Source of the DNA: Isoetes taiwanensis | Lineage: Eukaryota; Streptophyta; Lycopodiopsida; Isoetales; Isoetaceae | DNA: 64,000 nt | Assembly: GCA_021234155.1 (NCBI GenBank) | Contig: JAJEKV010000078.1 | Span: 4,065,225-4,129,224, forward strand | Direction of reading: 5' to 3' | Shown here: positions 19,995 through 31,145 of the stretch, piece by piece | Numbering within the stretch: the stretch's first letter is position 1 | Layout of the letters: the number at the start of each line of letters is the position of its first letter | The notes under the pieces: generated by a model | What the model was told of the DNA's origin: nothing | Databases searched by the model: none | Seen by the model: the letters and a program-made list of their open reading frames with translations, nothing else | Program-made: the position numbers and the translations under genes

Positions 19995-21551
19995 TGTGGC
20001 GTTCGGCCGCGATTATCACCCGGTCAGGGGGATCTATATGTCTTCGCCACGCGTACACGCCACTCCAACGGCGATATGCGCCAGCGGATAGCCGGTAAGT
20101 AGCCCTAGGGGCAACTTGCTAGGAGAGTGTTCATATATTATTAATGTGCACATGTGCACATTAATGTGGACACACCTTTCCCATGTTGGCATATATTTTG
20201 CCACCTAGCCATTAAAGGCAAGTGGGGCCTTTCCAATTATCCCACATGCCAAAATGGGTAATTGGAAACCCTAGCCTAAACCCCATGTCGATTTAGGGTA
20301 GGAAACCCTAGCTTGCTAGTTTTTAGTCCTTAGGGTTTTAGAGCTCAGTTTTGGCTGCCCGGAAGCCAAACCAGCCTCCCGCCCAAGGCGAATTGCGCCA
20401 TCGGTTCCCACTGAATTCGATCGGCCAGCGCCAGGATGGTTGAACTGGTCGAGGAGCCACTCAAGGATCAGGGTATTTGGTCAATTTAATAGCAAACCGT
20501 CTTCTAGTCATAGAATCGTGAGGTTTAGACTATTAAATTGCCCATAGCAACTATCTAGATCTTAGATCTCGGACACTAACTAAAAGAACCTAACTCTATG
20601 ATTAGATCTAGTTCTTTAGTTCTTACGTGATGTATTTGGATGATGTATCTCTGTAAACTCCTTGTATTGGGAAGGGGGGGTAGAGGCCCTAAAGCTTGTA
20701 GTTGATGCTCCTAGAGTAGCCTCTCTAGCACACTTGTAGATTCGGCTGTGCACAAGAACCACACCTGGTTGTGGGTGAAGGGGGCAGGGGAAGCGGCTTA
20801 GAAGGAGGTTCGTGTTCGACTCTTGAGCGATCCCTATGGTGTGTTAGTGCTACCAGGGATCATTGTGACTAGGCCTAATGCCTTGCCACCGAAAGTGCGG
20901 GCAAGGCATGGGCTCGACACCGTGGGGGGTGGGGTTCACCTTCCAATGGGTTCAAGTGAATACGAGGCGGTGGCCCTCTAGTCACCTTAGTCAGCATGTA
21001 GACCTCGGAGGGAGTGATCCTACCTGCCCCATCGGGCTGGGGAGATGAAACCCGGGAATAGCCCTTTTGGCTATGCATCCCGCGGGCTGATCGGGAGGTC
21101 CCAACACTTTTCACCTACTCGCAAAGTGTGCACGGGGAGGGGCGGATGGAGTGGACAACCCTATGCCATGTTCATATGCCGCCCAAAGCCATTGCCATGG
21201 TGCATGCGCAATGAACTCTCGGAGGCCCAAAGCCGTCCCGGTCGTTCCTTGAGTCCGAGCCTTGGGTAGGATTCCTTATGTGATGTCTTTGATCATTGTC
21301 TATGCAGATGTTGATATACCACCCTTCGGGGTGGATGGAGGATTATGTTGTGTCTTACGACATGTATGTTTACGCTTCGCGACTAGGTAGGCCGGGGAGG
21401 CGGGTAAAATGACCCCTTCACTCTTCCCATCGGAACCGATCCGCGGTTGCGGTGTCATCATGGAGGGCCCCCAGTATCGGCGAGGGGCTGGTATGGGGAT
21501 GAACTCTGTTTGTATCGGTGGAGTGCACCGTATGCAGTAGGGGGCGTCACA
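19995..21551 (+). repeat. 3' LTR of element B
   Basis: Starts TGTGGCGTTCGGCCGCG after the polypurine tract and ends GGGGGCGTCACA. Directly followed by the TSD ATGTC and element A sequence. Confidence 0.93.
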
Positions 21552-21553
21552 AT

Positions 21554-21618
21554 GTCTCACGCGTCGGCGCCCGGGGAGAAAATGAGAATCTCATTTTCGG
21601 CCGGGCTAACGATGAGAC
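21554..21618. repeat. Hairpin 1 of the ORF-X pair, element A
   Basis: GTCTCACGCGTCGGCGCCCGG with inner palindrome AAAATGAGAATCTCATTTT and right arm ending GATGAGAC. Its first bases are the right TSD copy of element B. The left part of the site is at 8456-8460. Confidence 0.8.
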
Positions 21619-21750
21619 CATGCCCAAAATGCCCAAAACCGCCCAAAATCGACCAAAGGAGGGTCAAGTACGCCTAACTTTCGGCGAGTTTAGTAGAATT
21701 ACAGCCTTAGATTATCCAAATCGATCAAGTTTAGCCCATTTAGAGCCCAT

Positions 21751-21814
21751 GTCTCCGCGTCGCCGAGGCGGAGAAAATGAACTTTTCATTATCGGTGCAG
21801 GCAGCGTGTGAGAC
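21751..21814. repeat. Hairpin 2 of the ORF-X pair, element A
   Basis: Starts GTCTCCGCGTCGCC, centre GAAAATGAACTTTTCATT, ends GTGTGAGAC. It starts 197 bp after hairpin 1. Confidence 0.8.
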
Positions 21815-22014
21815 TCAAGACCATTTTCTTCACCATACCATACATAGATGATCTCGGTTTGTTTAAATAGGTTCTTTAGTTGTTCTTAGCATGCCTAAAC
21901 CCTAAAAGTAGTCTTCAAACTTGCAATTGCATCTCTTTATAGTGTAGAATCACCCAATTCCAGCAAAATTTAGGTCATCCAAAAATTAGGGTTTTCCCCT
22001 TTTCTATAAATAGG

Positions 22015-22023
22015 TCCTCCATT
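22015..22023 (+). promoter_or_regulatory. TATA box of ORF-X, element A
   Basis: TATAAATAG with TTAGGGTTTTCCCC just upstream, as in element B. ATG at 22124 follows 109 bp later. Confidence 0.8.
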
Positions 22024-22123
22024 TCTCATTTAGCACCCTGCAACTTTGCTCTCCACTTTTAGGCGATCTTCCCGCTCCCCGAGGTACTCGCATTCGTTTG
22101 ATACTCTCTTCTTTGCTACCTCA

Positions 22124-23640
22124 ATGGCCGACTTGACTTGAGGCGATGGTGCAGGCTGTGCCCATCTTCGCCGAGGCGGATGTCGATGACATCTTCCGCG
22201 TCTTTGGGAAAGAAATTGATGTCAAGCTATTTGAATGCAACCCAAACATATAGGCAAGTCTTAGCAGAGTTTCAAGCTAGGGTGGGACCCTCCCTTGTCC
22301 AGTCCCCTTGCATAGGATATTTTGTTCCCCGCCCATCCCTTCAAAATGCCTTGGGTGATGTCCCCAACATCGTAAGTACTTAACTAACAAAGAGCAGAAT
22401 GCCAGACTACATGGTCCTGACAGCTAACAGGGGACTAAGTATTTCTCCTACCGCCGCCCTAGCTATTTTCTTATCCCACCGCGAAAACCCAATGGGGCAA
22501 CCTCTATCCCTCAGATGGAGGTGGACCCCATAGCAAAGGTAAGTGAGAAGAGCGAGATGCTTTTGCAATATCAGCAAGAGCGAGGAAGGAGGAGAGGAAG
22601 AAGAAGAGGAGTGGGATGATGATAAGTACCGCGGAGCTCGACTCGAGGAGGAGGAATGGCAACAAGCGAGCGAGGGAGCGATCAACTTCGGCGAGCCCGC
22701 CGAGAACATCGAGTTGCTCCCCCACTTGGGCTAGGCATCACAAGCCTAGCCCCTATCATCATCAGCGGAGAGGAGTATCTACTCCTGGCGACATCGAGAA
22801 CCTTCGAATGCGAGGAGAGGGGCTCGATTGGATGAACTGCTCCCACCAGCTTCGGCGAGTCCGACTTGGGCGACTTCATGCCGTGGGGGGAGCCTCGGAT
22901 CTTTATGAGGGAAGCCGACACCCTACGTGAGAGTCGACTTACATCCGGGCCTCTGTTAAAGATCGGGCAAATGATGGAGGAGCAAGAAGCGCCAGCGGAG
23001 GGAGGAGTTCCTCGCCCTCCGTGAGCGAGATGGGGATCCGTGGGAAGACCCGCGAGCATTTTAATGTCGACGCCGACACCACCTCCATCAAGAGGGCGAG
23101 GGAATCGACCTGGGGCAATTCGACTCCACAATTGAAGGCCAGGGACCTCATGAGATAGAGGTCGGCGAATCTGCGGGCGTATCGTGGAGGCCAAACAAGC
23201 CGAGAAGCTTCACGGACGCGACAATGACAGTCACGAGGTACTACCTACGCTCTTTGCTAGATGGGGAGAATAGCGGTATACACCATAAATTCAGCCAGCG
23301 GAGAAGGGGGGTGTTCATGCTCATTGCACTCTCGGGCCCGGCGAGCATGCTCGTGATAGCGCCAAATGTCGCTATCTTTGTCTGGTCAAGAGAGCAATGG
23401 CACTTGACCTCTTCGACCGCCATACCCCATCGGCGTCGAGGCGAGATTGGCGATGACCGCGGCCCTTACATCCGACCGCAGGGTGGAAGAGCTGGCGAGA
23501 GCCTTGCAGGGCGGCTCGTCAGCAAGCGTCATCAGGAACTTGGGTCATTGGTAGGAACGCCCAAGTTAAGAAGTTCCTTGAAGACAACCCCGTTTTACCT
23601 GCGATATCAAGACTAGTTAGACTCTTGATCCAGGAGACTT
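22124..23640 (+). pseudogene. ORF-X of element A, unknown accessory gene
   Basis: Homologous to 12669-14137. The start reads MADLT, then DDIFRVFGKEIDVKLFE (near 22187-22240) in a shifted frame, the YLTNKEQNARLHGPD block (near 22378), SIPQMEVDPIAKVSEKSEML (22508), an acidic tract (EEEEEEWDDDKYRGARLEEE, near 22590-22650), EEFLALRERDGDPW (near 22996-23040) and a C-terminal block MLIALSGPASMLVIAPN (23318). It is cut by many indels. No family recognised. It is followed by the same AT-rich spacer as in B. Confidence 0.55.
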
Positions 23641-23925
23641 TTTATCTGAAAATATTATATAATATATGAATATAATCTCTTTTGCACTTAAATGTTTTGT
23701 TGATGTATTTTGCCCCACAACTATACCAACAAACATAAACAATGCAAGAGAACAAATAAAACTAACCATATAGCCATGAATTACTTGTGTATGCAGCTAG
23801 AGGCCTAGGCTCAGGGGAACAACAACGCCAAGACCTTAGGGAAGAGCAAAGCCCGCCCAGGCCACCTCCGGCAAGGAACCTATTCGAGGAATTTGGACCC
23901 ATAACCCTTAAGAGGAATTATCATA
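23641..23925. other. AT-rich spacer between ORF-X and gag, element A
   Basis: No coding signal; matches 14138-14440 of element B (TTTTGTTGATGTATTTTG, CCAACAAACATAAACAATG). Confidence 0.5.
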
Positions 23926-25070
23926 GATGAGGACGGACCTTGAGCGGATAAAGGCTTTCTTTGGCCGCAAGCGTGAGAGCGGGTGGGAGGCAACGCTCAA
24001 TTGCCATAAGCATCAGCTCGAAAGGACGGGAAGGGACAAGAAGAGGAGCAAGAGAAGGAGGTCCCCCAGCTCGGACTCCTCCGACTCAAGCTCAGACTCA
24101 GATTCCGACTCCGAGGAGGAAGAAGAGCAGGCCCAGGACCGAACAGAGGGAAGGCAAAGGAACACTGCAGAGGGAAGGCAGAGGAACACCCCAGATGGAC
24201 GACAAAGGGACACAAGAGTCTCGACTACAGGAAAAAGGTAGACTCGCTTTGGGAAATGTTTGGAAAGCGGGGAAGCTCGAGCAATTCCTGGGGAGAACAG
24301 TCGGGAATGGAGGCCGAGGCTTGGCTTGATGAGATGAGTGAATATGGCAACGCTTATGATATCAAGGACAAGGATAAAAGGAGTGTGGCAACAAATAACG
24401 AAGAGAGCTGCATGCATTTGGTGGAAGGGTATGCAAAGGCCCATGGCTTGAGCAGGATGCTTGCAGTGTTCAAGAAGTTTGCTAAAGCCTTCAAAAGCGC
24501 CACTACGTTCCAAGAGAGCACAAGTCCAAAGATGATGCGTTAGTTCTATAGATTGCAGCAAGGAAACAAGTCACCAGAAAAATATCAGAGGAATTCATGA
24601 GGCTAAAAGAATTTGTATGTGCCAAAGTTGGGAGAAAAGCATGCAAAGATGGAAAGCTATATTGAGGGGCTGAATGAGGAGATCCGCAAGCTTGTGGGAG
24701 GGCAATAAACCCTAAGACAAAGATCGGAAGCGGAGTCCAAGGCAATAAGTTTGCAAGGACCGGACCTCGTAATAGCGGGCGAGGAGGCAGCCAGATTTCG
24801 AGGACAAAGGCAAAGCAGCAGGAGCTATAGCCCTAGGGCAGCCAGTCCAGTCCAAATTTTAGAGCCCCATATGGTGGCAAACTGTGGAAGCAAAGACGAG
24901 AAGAAGCAGTGTCCTTCAAGGACAAGCGGGGAGGGGTCAAACTACTCCAAAGCTGATGCGATCCTTTTGCGGGCTATGCCCAAGGAGAAGAGGCAGGAGT
25001 GTATAGAAAAGTTTTTTGCCGGGTGCTTCCGGCCCGGGCCATAGAGCGTGAAGCGCCCCTCACGTCATGA
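23926..25070 (+). pseudogene. Gag of element A
   Basis: ATG at 23927 (MRTDLERIKAFF). Serine-rich SPSSDSSDSSSDSDSDSEEE (24061-24120), then EAWLDEMSEYGNAYDIKDKD (24313-24375), WWKGYAKAHG in shifted frame (24418-24450), FKSATTFQE for the expected HYVP region, KFVCAKVGEKHAK-like (24610-24650) and ESYIEGLNEEIRKLV-like (24650-24700). A terminal open stretch (24751-25044) lacks clear zinc knuckles. Confidence 0.7.
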
Positions 25071-25199
25071 GTGCGGCACTAAGCGGAGTTGGGAGATTGG
25101 GACATCCCCGCGGCGACGGCGGCGGCGGCCGCTGACTACATTGTGGTGAGTGCCATATCTTTGCCGCAATAGATCTGAACAACAGCGAGAGTACGTTAT

Positions 25200-27095
25200 A
25201 AGGTAATTTCTACGGTAGGGAAGGCCAAGGCCAAGTCTTTCATAGTCACGATAGACTTCGGGGAGTAGCCATAATTTTGCCTCCCAAAAAGGATGGTAGA
25301 GATGTTGAAATTGAAACGGCGAAGTCGGGCCGAGGCCCGTTATTTTAGCAAGTGGGGCGTAAAAGGCATGTACAGCCGAGCAAGAGGATCAACCGACATC
25401 GATTTACCGAGAATAAACATCGGATGGGGGTAAGTAATGGGCATTGGCAAGTATGATTTGATCATAGGAATGGAGTACCTTGGACCCGCCGGGGGCCATC
25501 ATTGATTGTGGAAAGCGGAAGGTGACCTTCCCAACGCCCGACGGCAAGATCATTGAGATCACGAGGTAAAGAAGTTGTTCCCATCATGCGGTGTATGTCT
25601 TCTAAACTACTGTTCAAGTGCATCAAAGAGCAAGCAGGTAGCATTCATCTTCAAGCTTGAGATCGAAGAGCGGAACAGAAGAAAGCAAAGAAGACAAGGT
25701 GCTCAGCAAGTTGCGAAAGCAAATAGCTAACTTGATCACGAATTCCATGATCTCTTTCCCTGATGAGATCGAGCACCTTCCTCCTTACGGGAGTCGAGTG
25801 TGAGATAGCTTTTCGAACCGGGAACGAAGCCGACAAGTAAGGCTCCATACGAGAATGACGACGCAGGAGTTAGCCGAGCTAAAGAAGCAATTGCGGGGAG
25901 TTGCTCGACCTAGGCTTCATTAGACCTAGCGTCTACCGCCATTTGGAGGCGCCTATCCTTTTGTCAAGAAGAAGGATGGCGGTTTGAGGATGCATAGACT
26001 ATAGGCAGTTGAACAAGCACACCATTAAGAACAAGTACGGCGCTTCCCGGATCGGATGACTTGATGGATCAGCTTCAAGGAGCAAAGGTCTTCTCAAAAT
26101 CGACTTAAGGTCGAGGCTATCATCAGATCCGGATAAAGGAAGAAGATATTCATAAAAAACCGCTTTCGGGGGCTTGGTATGGGCATTATGAGTTTCTGGT
26201 AATGCCTTTTCGCTTATCGAGCGCCCCCACAGCGTTCATGAGGCTCATGAGCGACATCTTCGAGGGGAGTTCTTAGACACCTTTGTGATTGTGTTCTTTG
26301 ATGACATTTTGGTGTATAGCAGATCCCTTGAAGAACGCATTACAACAACTTAAGGAGAGTGCTAGAGAAGTTGAAGAGGCACCGGTTATGCGCCAAGTTG
26401 TCGGTGCCACTTCACAGCGGAGAAGGTGGAATATCTTGGTCATGTGATCTCGGCAGAAGGAATCTCGATGGACCCTTCCAAGATTGAAGCCGTCATCCGG
26501 GTGGAAACGCAGAAGAATGTGCATGAGGTGAAGTTTTCTCGGCCTAGCGAGGGTACTAGGAAGTTCGTAAAAGAACTTTGCTAAGATAGCGGCCCGGGCA
26601 ACGGACTGGACGAGGGCGGAAAAAGTGAAAAGATGGATAGATCATTGGCACAACAAAGCCCAAAAGGGGTTTGAATTGTTGAAGGAAGCTTTAACGCCAG
26701 CCCGTCTTAACCCCGCGGACCACGAGAAAGATAAGCTTGTGGCGGCAGATCACGAGTAAGATAGCTACGAGGTGCGGTGCTCATGCAAGAAGAGCGTGTG
26801 GTAGCATATGATTCCGGGAAGATGAGCAGCGCCAAAAGCAGCTACCCACCCATGATCAAAATTGCTTGCGGTTGTCGAGCATTAAGAATTTGGAGACATT
26901 ACCTTTTGGGAAGGAAGTTCCAATTGGACCTGAGATCATGAGCCTCGGTATGTATTCACGCAACCACACCTCAACACGAGGCAAAGAAGGTGGATGGAGT
27001 TCCTTTAAGAGTATGACTTTGATATAGTCTACAAGCCGGGAAGCTCAATGTGGTAGCGGATGCGCATTCCACGACAACTAGAGTGCATTGCAACG
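25200..27095 (+). pseudogene. Protease, RT and RNase H of element A
   Basis: Protease remnants: SFIVTID (25239) and GIGKYDLIIGMEYLGPAG (25441-25495). [12 protein letters not shown] (25948), FVIVFFDDILVYSRSLEE (26280-26335, catalytic DD), KVEYLGHVIS (26422-26450). RNase H: RVVAYDSGKMSS (26796-26830), ALRIWRHYLLGRKFQLD (26878-26930), WMEF..EYDFDIVYKPG (26993-27040). All are Ty3/gypsy chromovirus wording. Indels break the frame at short intervals. Confidence 0.85.
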
Positions 27096-27289
27096 CTTGA
27101 TTTCGATGCTTTCGGCGACCGGGGAAGAAGATTGAAGAGTCCCCATAGCAGATGTCGACTTCAAGGAAGTTTGGGCAAGCTTATGCGGGGAAGCAAACAG
27201 AGATAAGGAGGCCGGGAAGCCTTCAAACATTATAAGAAGGAAGGCAACTTTGTTATACCACAAGAACAAGTTGTGTGTGCGGAATCATC

Positions 27290-28260
27290 GGGGGTAAGGA
27301 AGTTGATTCTCCATGACCGCGACACTTGACCCAAAGCTGGCCAGCGGGATTCATGAAAATATATTTCAAAGTCTTGGCTGACTATTATTGGCCGAGGAAT
27401 GAAGAAGCGGTAGCTCGCTACATCAAGGAATGTCGGCTATGCCGGTGAGACCAAAGCGGAACAACCGAATTCCGGGGGCATTAGAGCCATTAGCGGTGCC
27501 AAGCGCTAAGTGGGAAGTAATCGGCATGGATTTTATAGCGGGGCTTCCAAGGACGGTAAGAGGGAAGGATGCCTTGATGGTAGTGGTCGACAAGTTGTCG
27601 AAGATGGCACATTTCGTGCCTTGCGGGACCACAGATCTGACTATGGATCTGTGAAGCTCTTCACCAAAGAGATCTTGACTTCATGGTATGCTAAGGGAGA
27701 TTATCTCCCGCGGGGACGAAGTTTATGAGTGCCTTTTGGCAAGACCTCTTTGCGACCATTGAGACGAAGCTATCCATGAGCACGGCATACCATCCTCGAA
27801 CGGATGGCCAAGCGGATCGGACCAGCAGGATCTTGGAGGACATGCTACGAAACTATATGCGGAATAAGCAAGGTATGTGGGAAGAATTTATTCACTTGGT
27901 GGGTTTGCATACAATAGCACCAAGCAGGAATCATCCAAAAATGTCGCCGTTTATGATCAATTACGGCTATCAATGCCTAACTCGGACACTTGGCACAATC
28001 CGTGTCAAAAGTAGCGGCGAGATATTGGCCGATATCAGCTGACTAGTGGAAGAAGTTCGAGGATATCTTCTAGCGGCAAGGAATCGTCGGGAAGAGCATC
28101 GCCAACAAGCATCGAGCGGTCGGAGAGTTGAAGTTGGCGACAACGTGTGGCTCAAGATCAAAGTGAAGCGGCAAAGCTCTCGCGATCGGAAATTGTAAGA
28201 AGCTTGCTCCAAGGTGGGCTGGACAGAGTAGGTAACCAATCCTACAAGCTAGAATTGCCA
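27290..28260 (+). pseudogene. Integrase of element A
   Basis: Zinc-finger remnants (GFMKIYFKVLADYYWP, 27350-27395; ARYIKECRLC, 27415-27445). The core has [20 protein letters not shown] (27526-27585, first Asp), [20 protein letters not shown] (27725-27784), YHPRTDGQADRTSRILEDML (27788-27847). In the last motif the expected catalytic Glu (QTERTNR) reads Asp (QADRTSR). A C-terminal domain with VGDNVWLKIKVKR lies at 28131-28170. Confidence 0.85.
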
Positions 28261-28364
28261 CCACACCTAAAGATTCATAAGGTCTTCCCGTGAGTTTATT
28301 GAAGAAGCACACTCCAAATCAGGACGAAGTCTTGGACACTCCAACGTTTGTTGGAAATGGCGGA

Positions 28365-28510
28365 GGAAGCGGTGGAAATAGTTCGAGTTAATTCTTGATA
28401 AAGCCTTCAAGAAAAACAAGGAGATCGAGTTCCTCCGATTATTTGGTCAAGTGGAAACACTTGCGATTGGAAAACGCCATGCGTGGGTACTTAAGAAAGA
28501 TCTAGTAAAG
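28365..28510 (+). pseudogene. Integrase chromodomain, element A
   Basis: Same domain as 18912-19043 in B: VEIV...LILDKAF (28373-28405) and YLVKWKHL (about 28440-28463) with the cage Trp present. The ATWVL stretch is frame-shifted (AMRGYL). The first and third cage aromatics are missing, as in B. Confidence 0.8.
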
Positions 28511-28589
28511 AAGTACCCACAATTCATGGAGCAATGGGACGGCAAGGTCATCTCAGAAGAAGAAATCGGCTCGGGCATGTCGATTTGTG

Positions 28590-29468
28590 TAGATTAATTC
28601 TATGTGTAGTTAAGGTTAATCACGCATGCAACCTATGCTAGGTATGGGGTACACGTTATTTAGATGATGAGACCTTCTGACGATCTCTAGGCGTGGTGTA
28701 ATGTCGATGTAGGCATGACCGGCGTTTAAAGCTTGGATGAGTGGAAGGTAGATTAGAAAGTCTACGCCGTCCCACGGAAGTAGGCGACCTCGAAGAAAGG
28801 AGGTCATTGAGGAATGCATTGATAGGAAAAGCACCTCTAGCCCCATATATGCTTTGATAGGAGGAATCCGGGCCTTCACGCCCATATCACGGGGAAGGAC
28901 CTATCCTCCTGTTTGGGCAACTAGGGTGTAGGCATGGCGGGCATATAGGCATATAGGCATTTGTCTCCTCGGCGCCGTTATGGAAGATTCATCCTCTTCC
29001 TCTGGCGGGAGATTAGCCATGCATCCCGTAGATAGGTGGGGTGGTCACCGTGATATACCAAAATTTTATTAATAATTAAATGGTACTAACGTAGTATCGA
29101 CTGTAGGCCGTTAGAGCTCCGGGAGGGCAAGGAGGTCGAAGCTCACGAAGACTTACAACACAAATTTTGTTGGAATGTGTTGCAAGGAATGAAGAGTACC
29201 TCGAACATTAACTTATAGTTTTGATAAACTAAATTGTCATGTTAATTGAATTATTGAATTTTGTTTAAGGATGTTAAGAATTGATAAGTTATTTCATAAG
29301 ATAATGGCGTAATGATGTTCTAAATATATTACCTTAAGGTAATCTCAATAAATGTGTAAGTATTATAGTAGTATAAATCGTATGTATCGGGTTGATTGCG
29401 GGTTAGGAAGATCCCAAGGTGGGGAGACCAGCGTCTTTGCGGGCGACATCATTTCAAGGTGGGGAGAA
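28590..29468. other. 3' untranslated region and polypurine tract of element A
   Basis: Non-coding, alignable with 19100-19994. Ends with AAGGTGGGGAGAA directly before LTR4. Confidence 0.7.
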
Positions 29469-31140
29469 TGTGGCGTTCGGCACGATATACGGTCCCGAGC
29501 ATTATCGCATCTTTGCCTAAATCGCAGCATTACCACGCCACCCGTGGCGTGTCTGCGCCCGGCGTGTAGCCGGTGGGTAGCCCCTAGGGGGCAACTTGCA
29601 AGGAATGTGCATTTATTAATGTGCACATTTAACCATGCGCACATTTATCTAGGTGCACATTTTCCCATGTGGACATTTCATGCCAAGTGGGCCCATACCA
29701 AAGTGTGCAATTAATGTGCACATTTACCAATATGCACATTAATGTGGGCACACCTTTCCATGTGGGCACATTTTGCCACCTAGTCATTAAAGGCAAGTGG
29801 GCCCATTCCCAATTATCCCACATGCCAAAGGGGATAATTGGAAACCCTAGCCAACCCCATGTCTATTTTGGGAGGAAACCCTAACTTGCCCATTTTTCAT
29901 TTCTAGGGTTTTAGAGCTGTTTTGGTTGCCTCAAGAGCCAAAACCGCCTCCCGGACTAAATGCGAGAGAGGCTGCATCATTAGTTTCCCTTGATTCGAGC
30001 ATTTGGGAGGGATGGTCGAACTTTCAGTCGAGGAGGCACTCAAGGATCGGGTATTTAGGCAATTTAATAGCTTAAACCCTCTTTTAGTCATTGAATCAGT
30101 GGAGGCTTAGCCTATTAAATTGCCCTAGCAGCCTTCTAGATCTTTAGATACAGACCCTAACTAAAGAACCTAACTCTATGATATAGATTAGATCTTGTTC
30201 TTTAGTTCTTACGTGATGTATATGGATGATGTATCTCTATGAACTCCTTGTATTGGGAAGGGGGTAGAGACCTAAAGCTTGGTAGTAGATGCTCCTAGAC
30301 TAGCCTCTCTAGCACACTATAGATTCGGCTGTGTACAAGAAACCACACAGGTTGTGGGTGAAGGGGGCGCCCGGCTAAGAAGGAGGTTAGTGTTGACTCT
30401 TGAGCGATCCCTCACGGTGTGTAAAGTCTGGCGGATCATTGTGACTAGGTCTAATGGCTTGCCCACCGAGTGTGGGCAAGGCATGGGCTCGACATCCGTG
30501 AAGAAGTGGTGTTTATGACTTTCCATTGGGTGCGGATCGAATAAGGCGGTGGCCCTCTAGTCACCTTGAGTCGGCATGTAGATCTCCGGAGGGAGTGATC
30601 CCTACACGCCCCATCGGACACGGGGAGATGTAACCCGGGGAATAGCCCCTTCTGCTATGCATCCCGTGGCCTCTGATCGAGTCCCAACACTTTTCAACCT
30701 ACTCACGCAAAGTGTGCATAGGAGGGCGGATGGAGTGGACTACCCATTGCCACGTTCTTATGCCGCCCAAATCCATTGCCATGAATTATGCATGCGCAAT
30801 GAACTCACGGAGACCAAGCTTGTCGGTCCATCCACTGTATGCGAGCCTTGGTAGGATTTCCCATATGCATTGTCTTTGATCATTGTCTATTGCGGATGTG
30901 ATGTACCACCCTAGAGGTGGATATATGTGTTGCTCTTATATACCGACATGTATGTTTACGCCGCAGACTAGGTAGGCCACGAGGGAGGCGGGGTAAAATG
31001 ACCCCTTCACTCTTCCCATTGGAACCGCCACGGTTTGCGGTGTCATGTGGGAGGGCCCCGTATCGGCATGGAGCTGGTATGGGGAAGAACTCTGTTTGTA
31101 TACGGTGTGTGCCGCAGGTATCACAGTAGGGGACGTCACA
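29469..31140 (+). repeat. 3' LTR of element A
   Basis: 1,672 bp, TGTGGCGTTCGGC to GGACGTCACA, followed by the TSD CTTGG. It carries the GTGCACATT cluster (29605-29775) and telo-box motifs (29843, 29875, 29906). It is uninterrupted and is the best reference for the A-type LTR. Confidence 0.93.
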
Positions 31141-31145
31141 CTTGG

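Larger units (their letters stand above)
8461..21551 (+). mobile_element. Chromovirus element B, nested in element A
   Basis: 13.1 kb. LTR2 (8461-10010) and LTR3 (19995-21551) are close copies of each other. The TSD is ATGTT (8456-8460) on the left and ATGTC (21552-21556) on the right. It entered the first base-pairs of the GTCTC hairpin that follows element A's H3 gene, in the same orientation. Internal order: PBS, hairpin pair, TATA, H3-like gene, hairpin pair, TATA, ORF-X, gag, protease, RT, RNase H, integrase, chromodomain, 3' untranslated part, polypurine tract. The left end reads CGTGACG where the other LTRs read TGTG(A/G)CG. Confidence 0.92.
825..31140 (+). mobile_element. Chromovirus (Ty3/gypsy) element A with histone H3-like gene
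   Basis: Bounded by the 5-bp TSD CTTGG (820-824 and 31141-31145). LTR ends are TGTGACGTTC and GGACGTCACA. The 5' LTR is 825-6394 (carrying a 3.87-kb insert), the 3' LTR 29469-31140. Internal parts: H3-like gene (7065-8313), then element B inserted at 8461-21551, then hairpin pair, TATA, ORF-X (22124-23640), gag, protease, RT, RNase H, integrase and chromodomain (to about 28590), a 0.85-kb 3' untranslated part and a polypurine tract. Without its inserts A is about 13.3 kb. LTR1 and LTR4 resemble each other more than they resemble LTR2/LTR3, which supports pairing 1 with 4. Confidence 0.92.

Noticed and set aside
22407-23194. Minus-strand ORFs in the ORF-X region of element A
   Set aside because: All are antisense shadows; the plus strand shows the blocks shared with element B.
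825-31140. A tandem LTR-internal-LTR-internal array made by recombination
   Set aside because: LTR1/LTR4 and LTR2/LTR3 pair by sequence type, and separate TSDs (CTTGG; ATGTT/ATGTC) flank each pair. Nesting explains the order fully.
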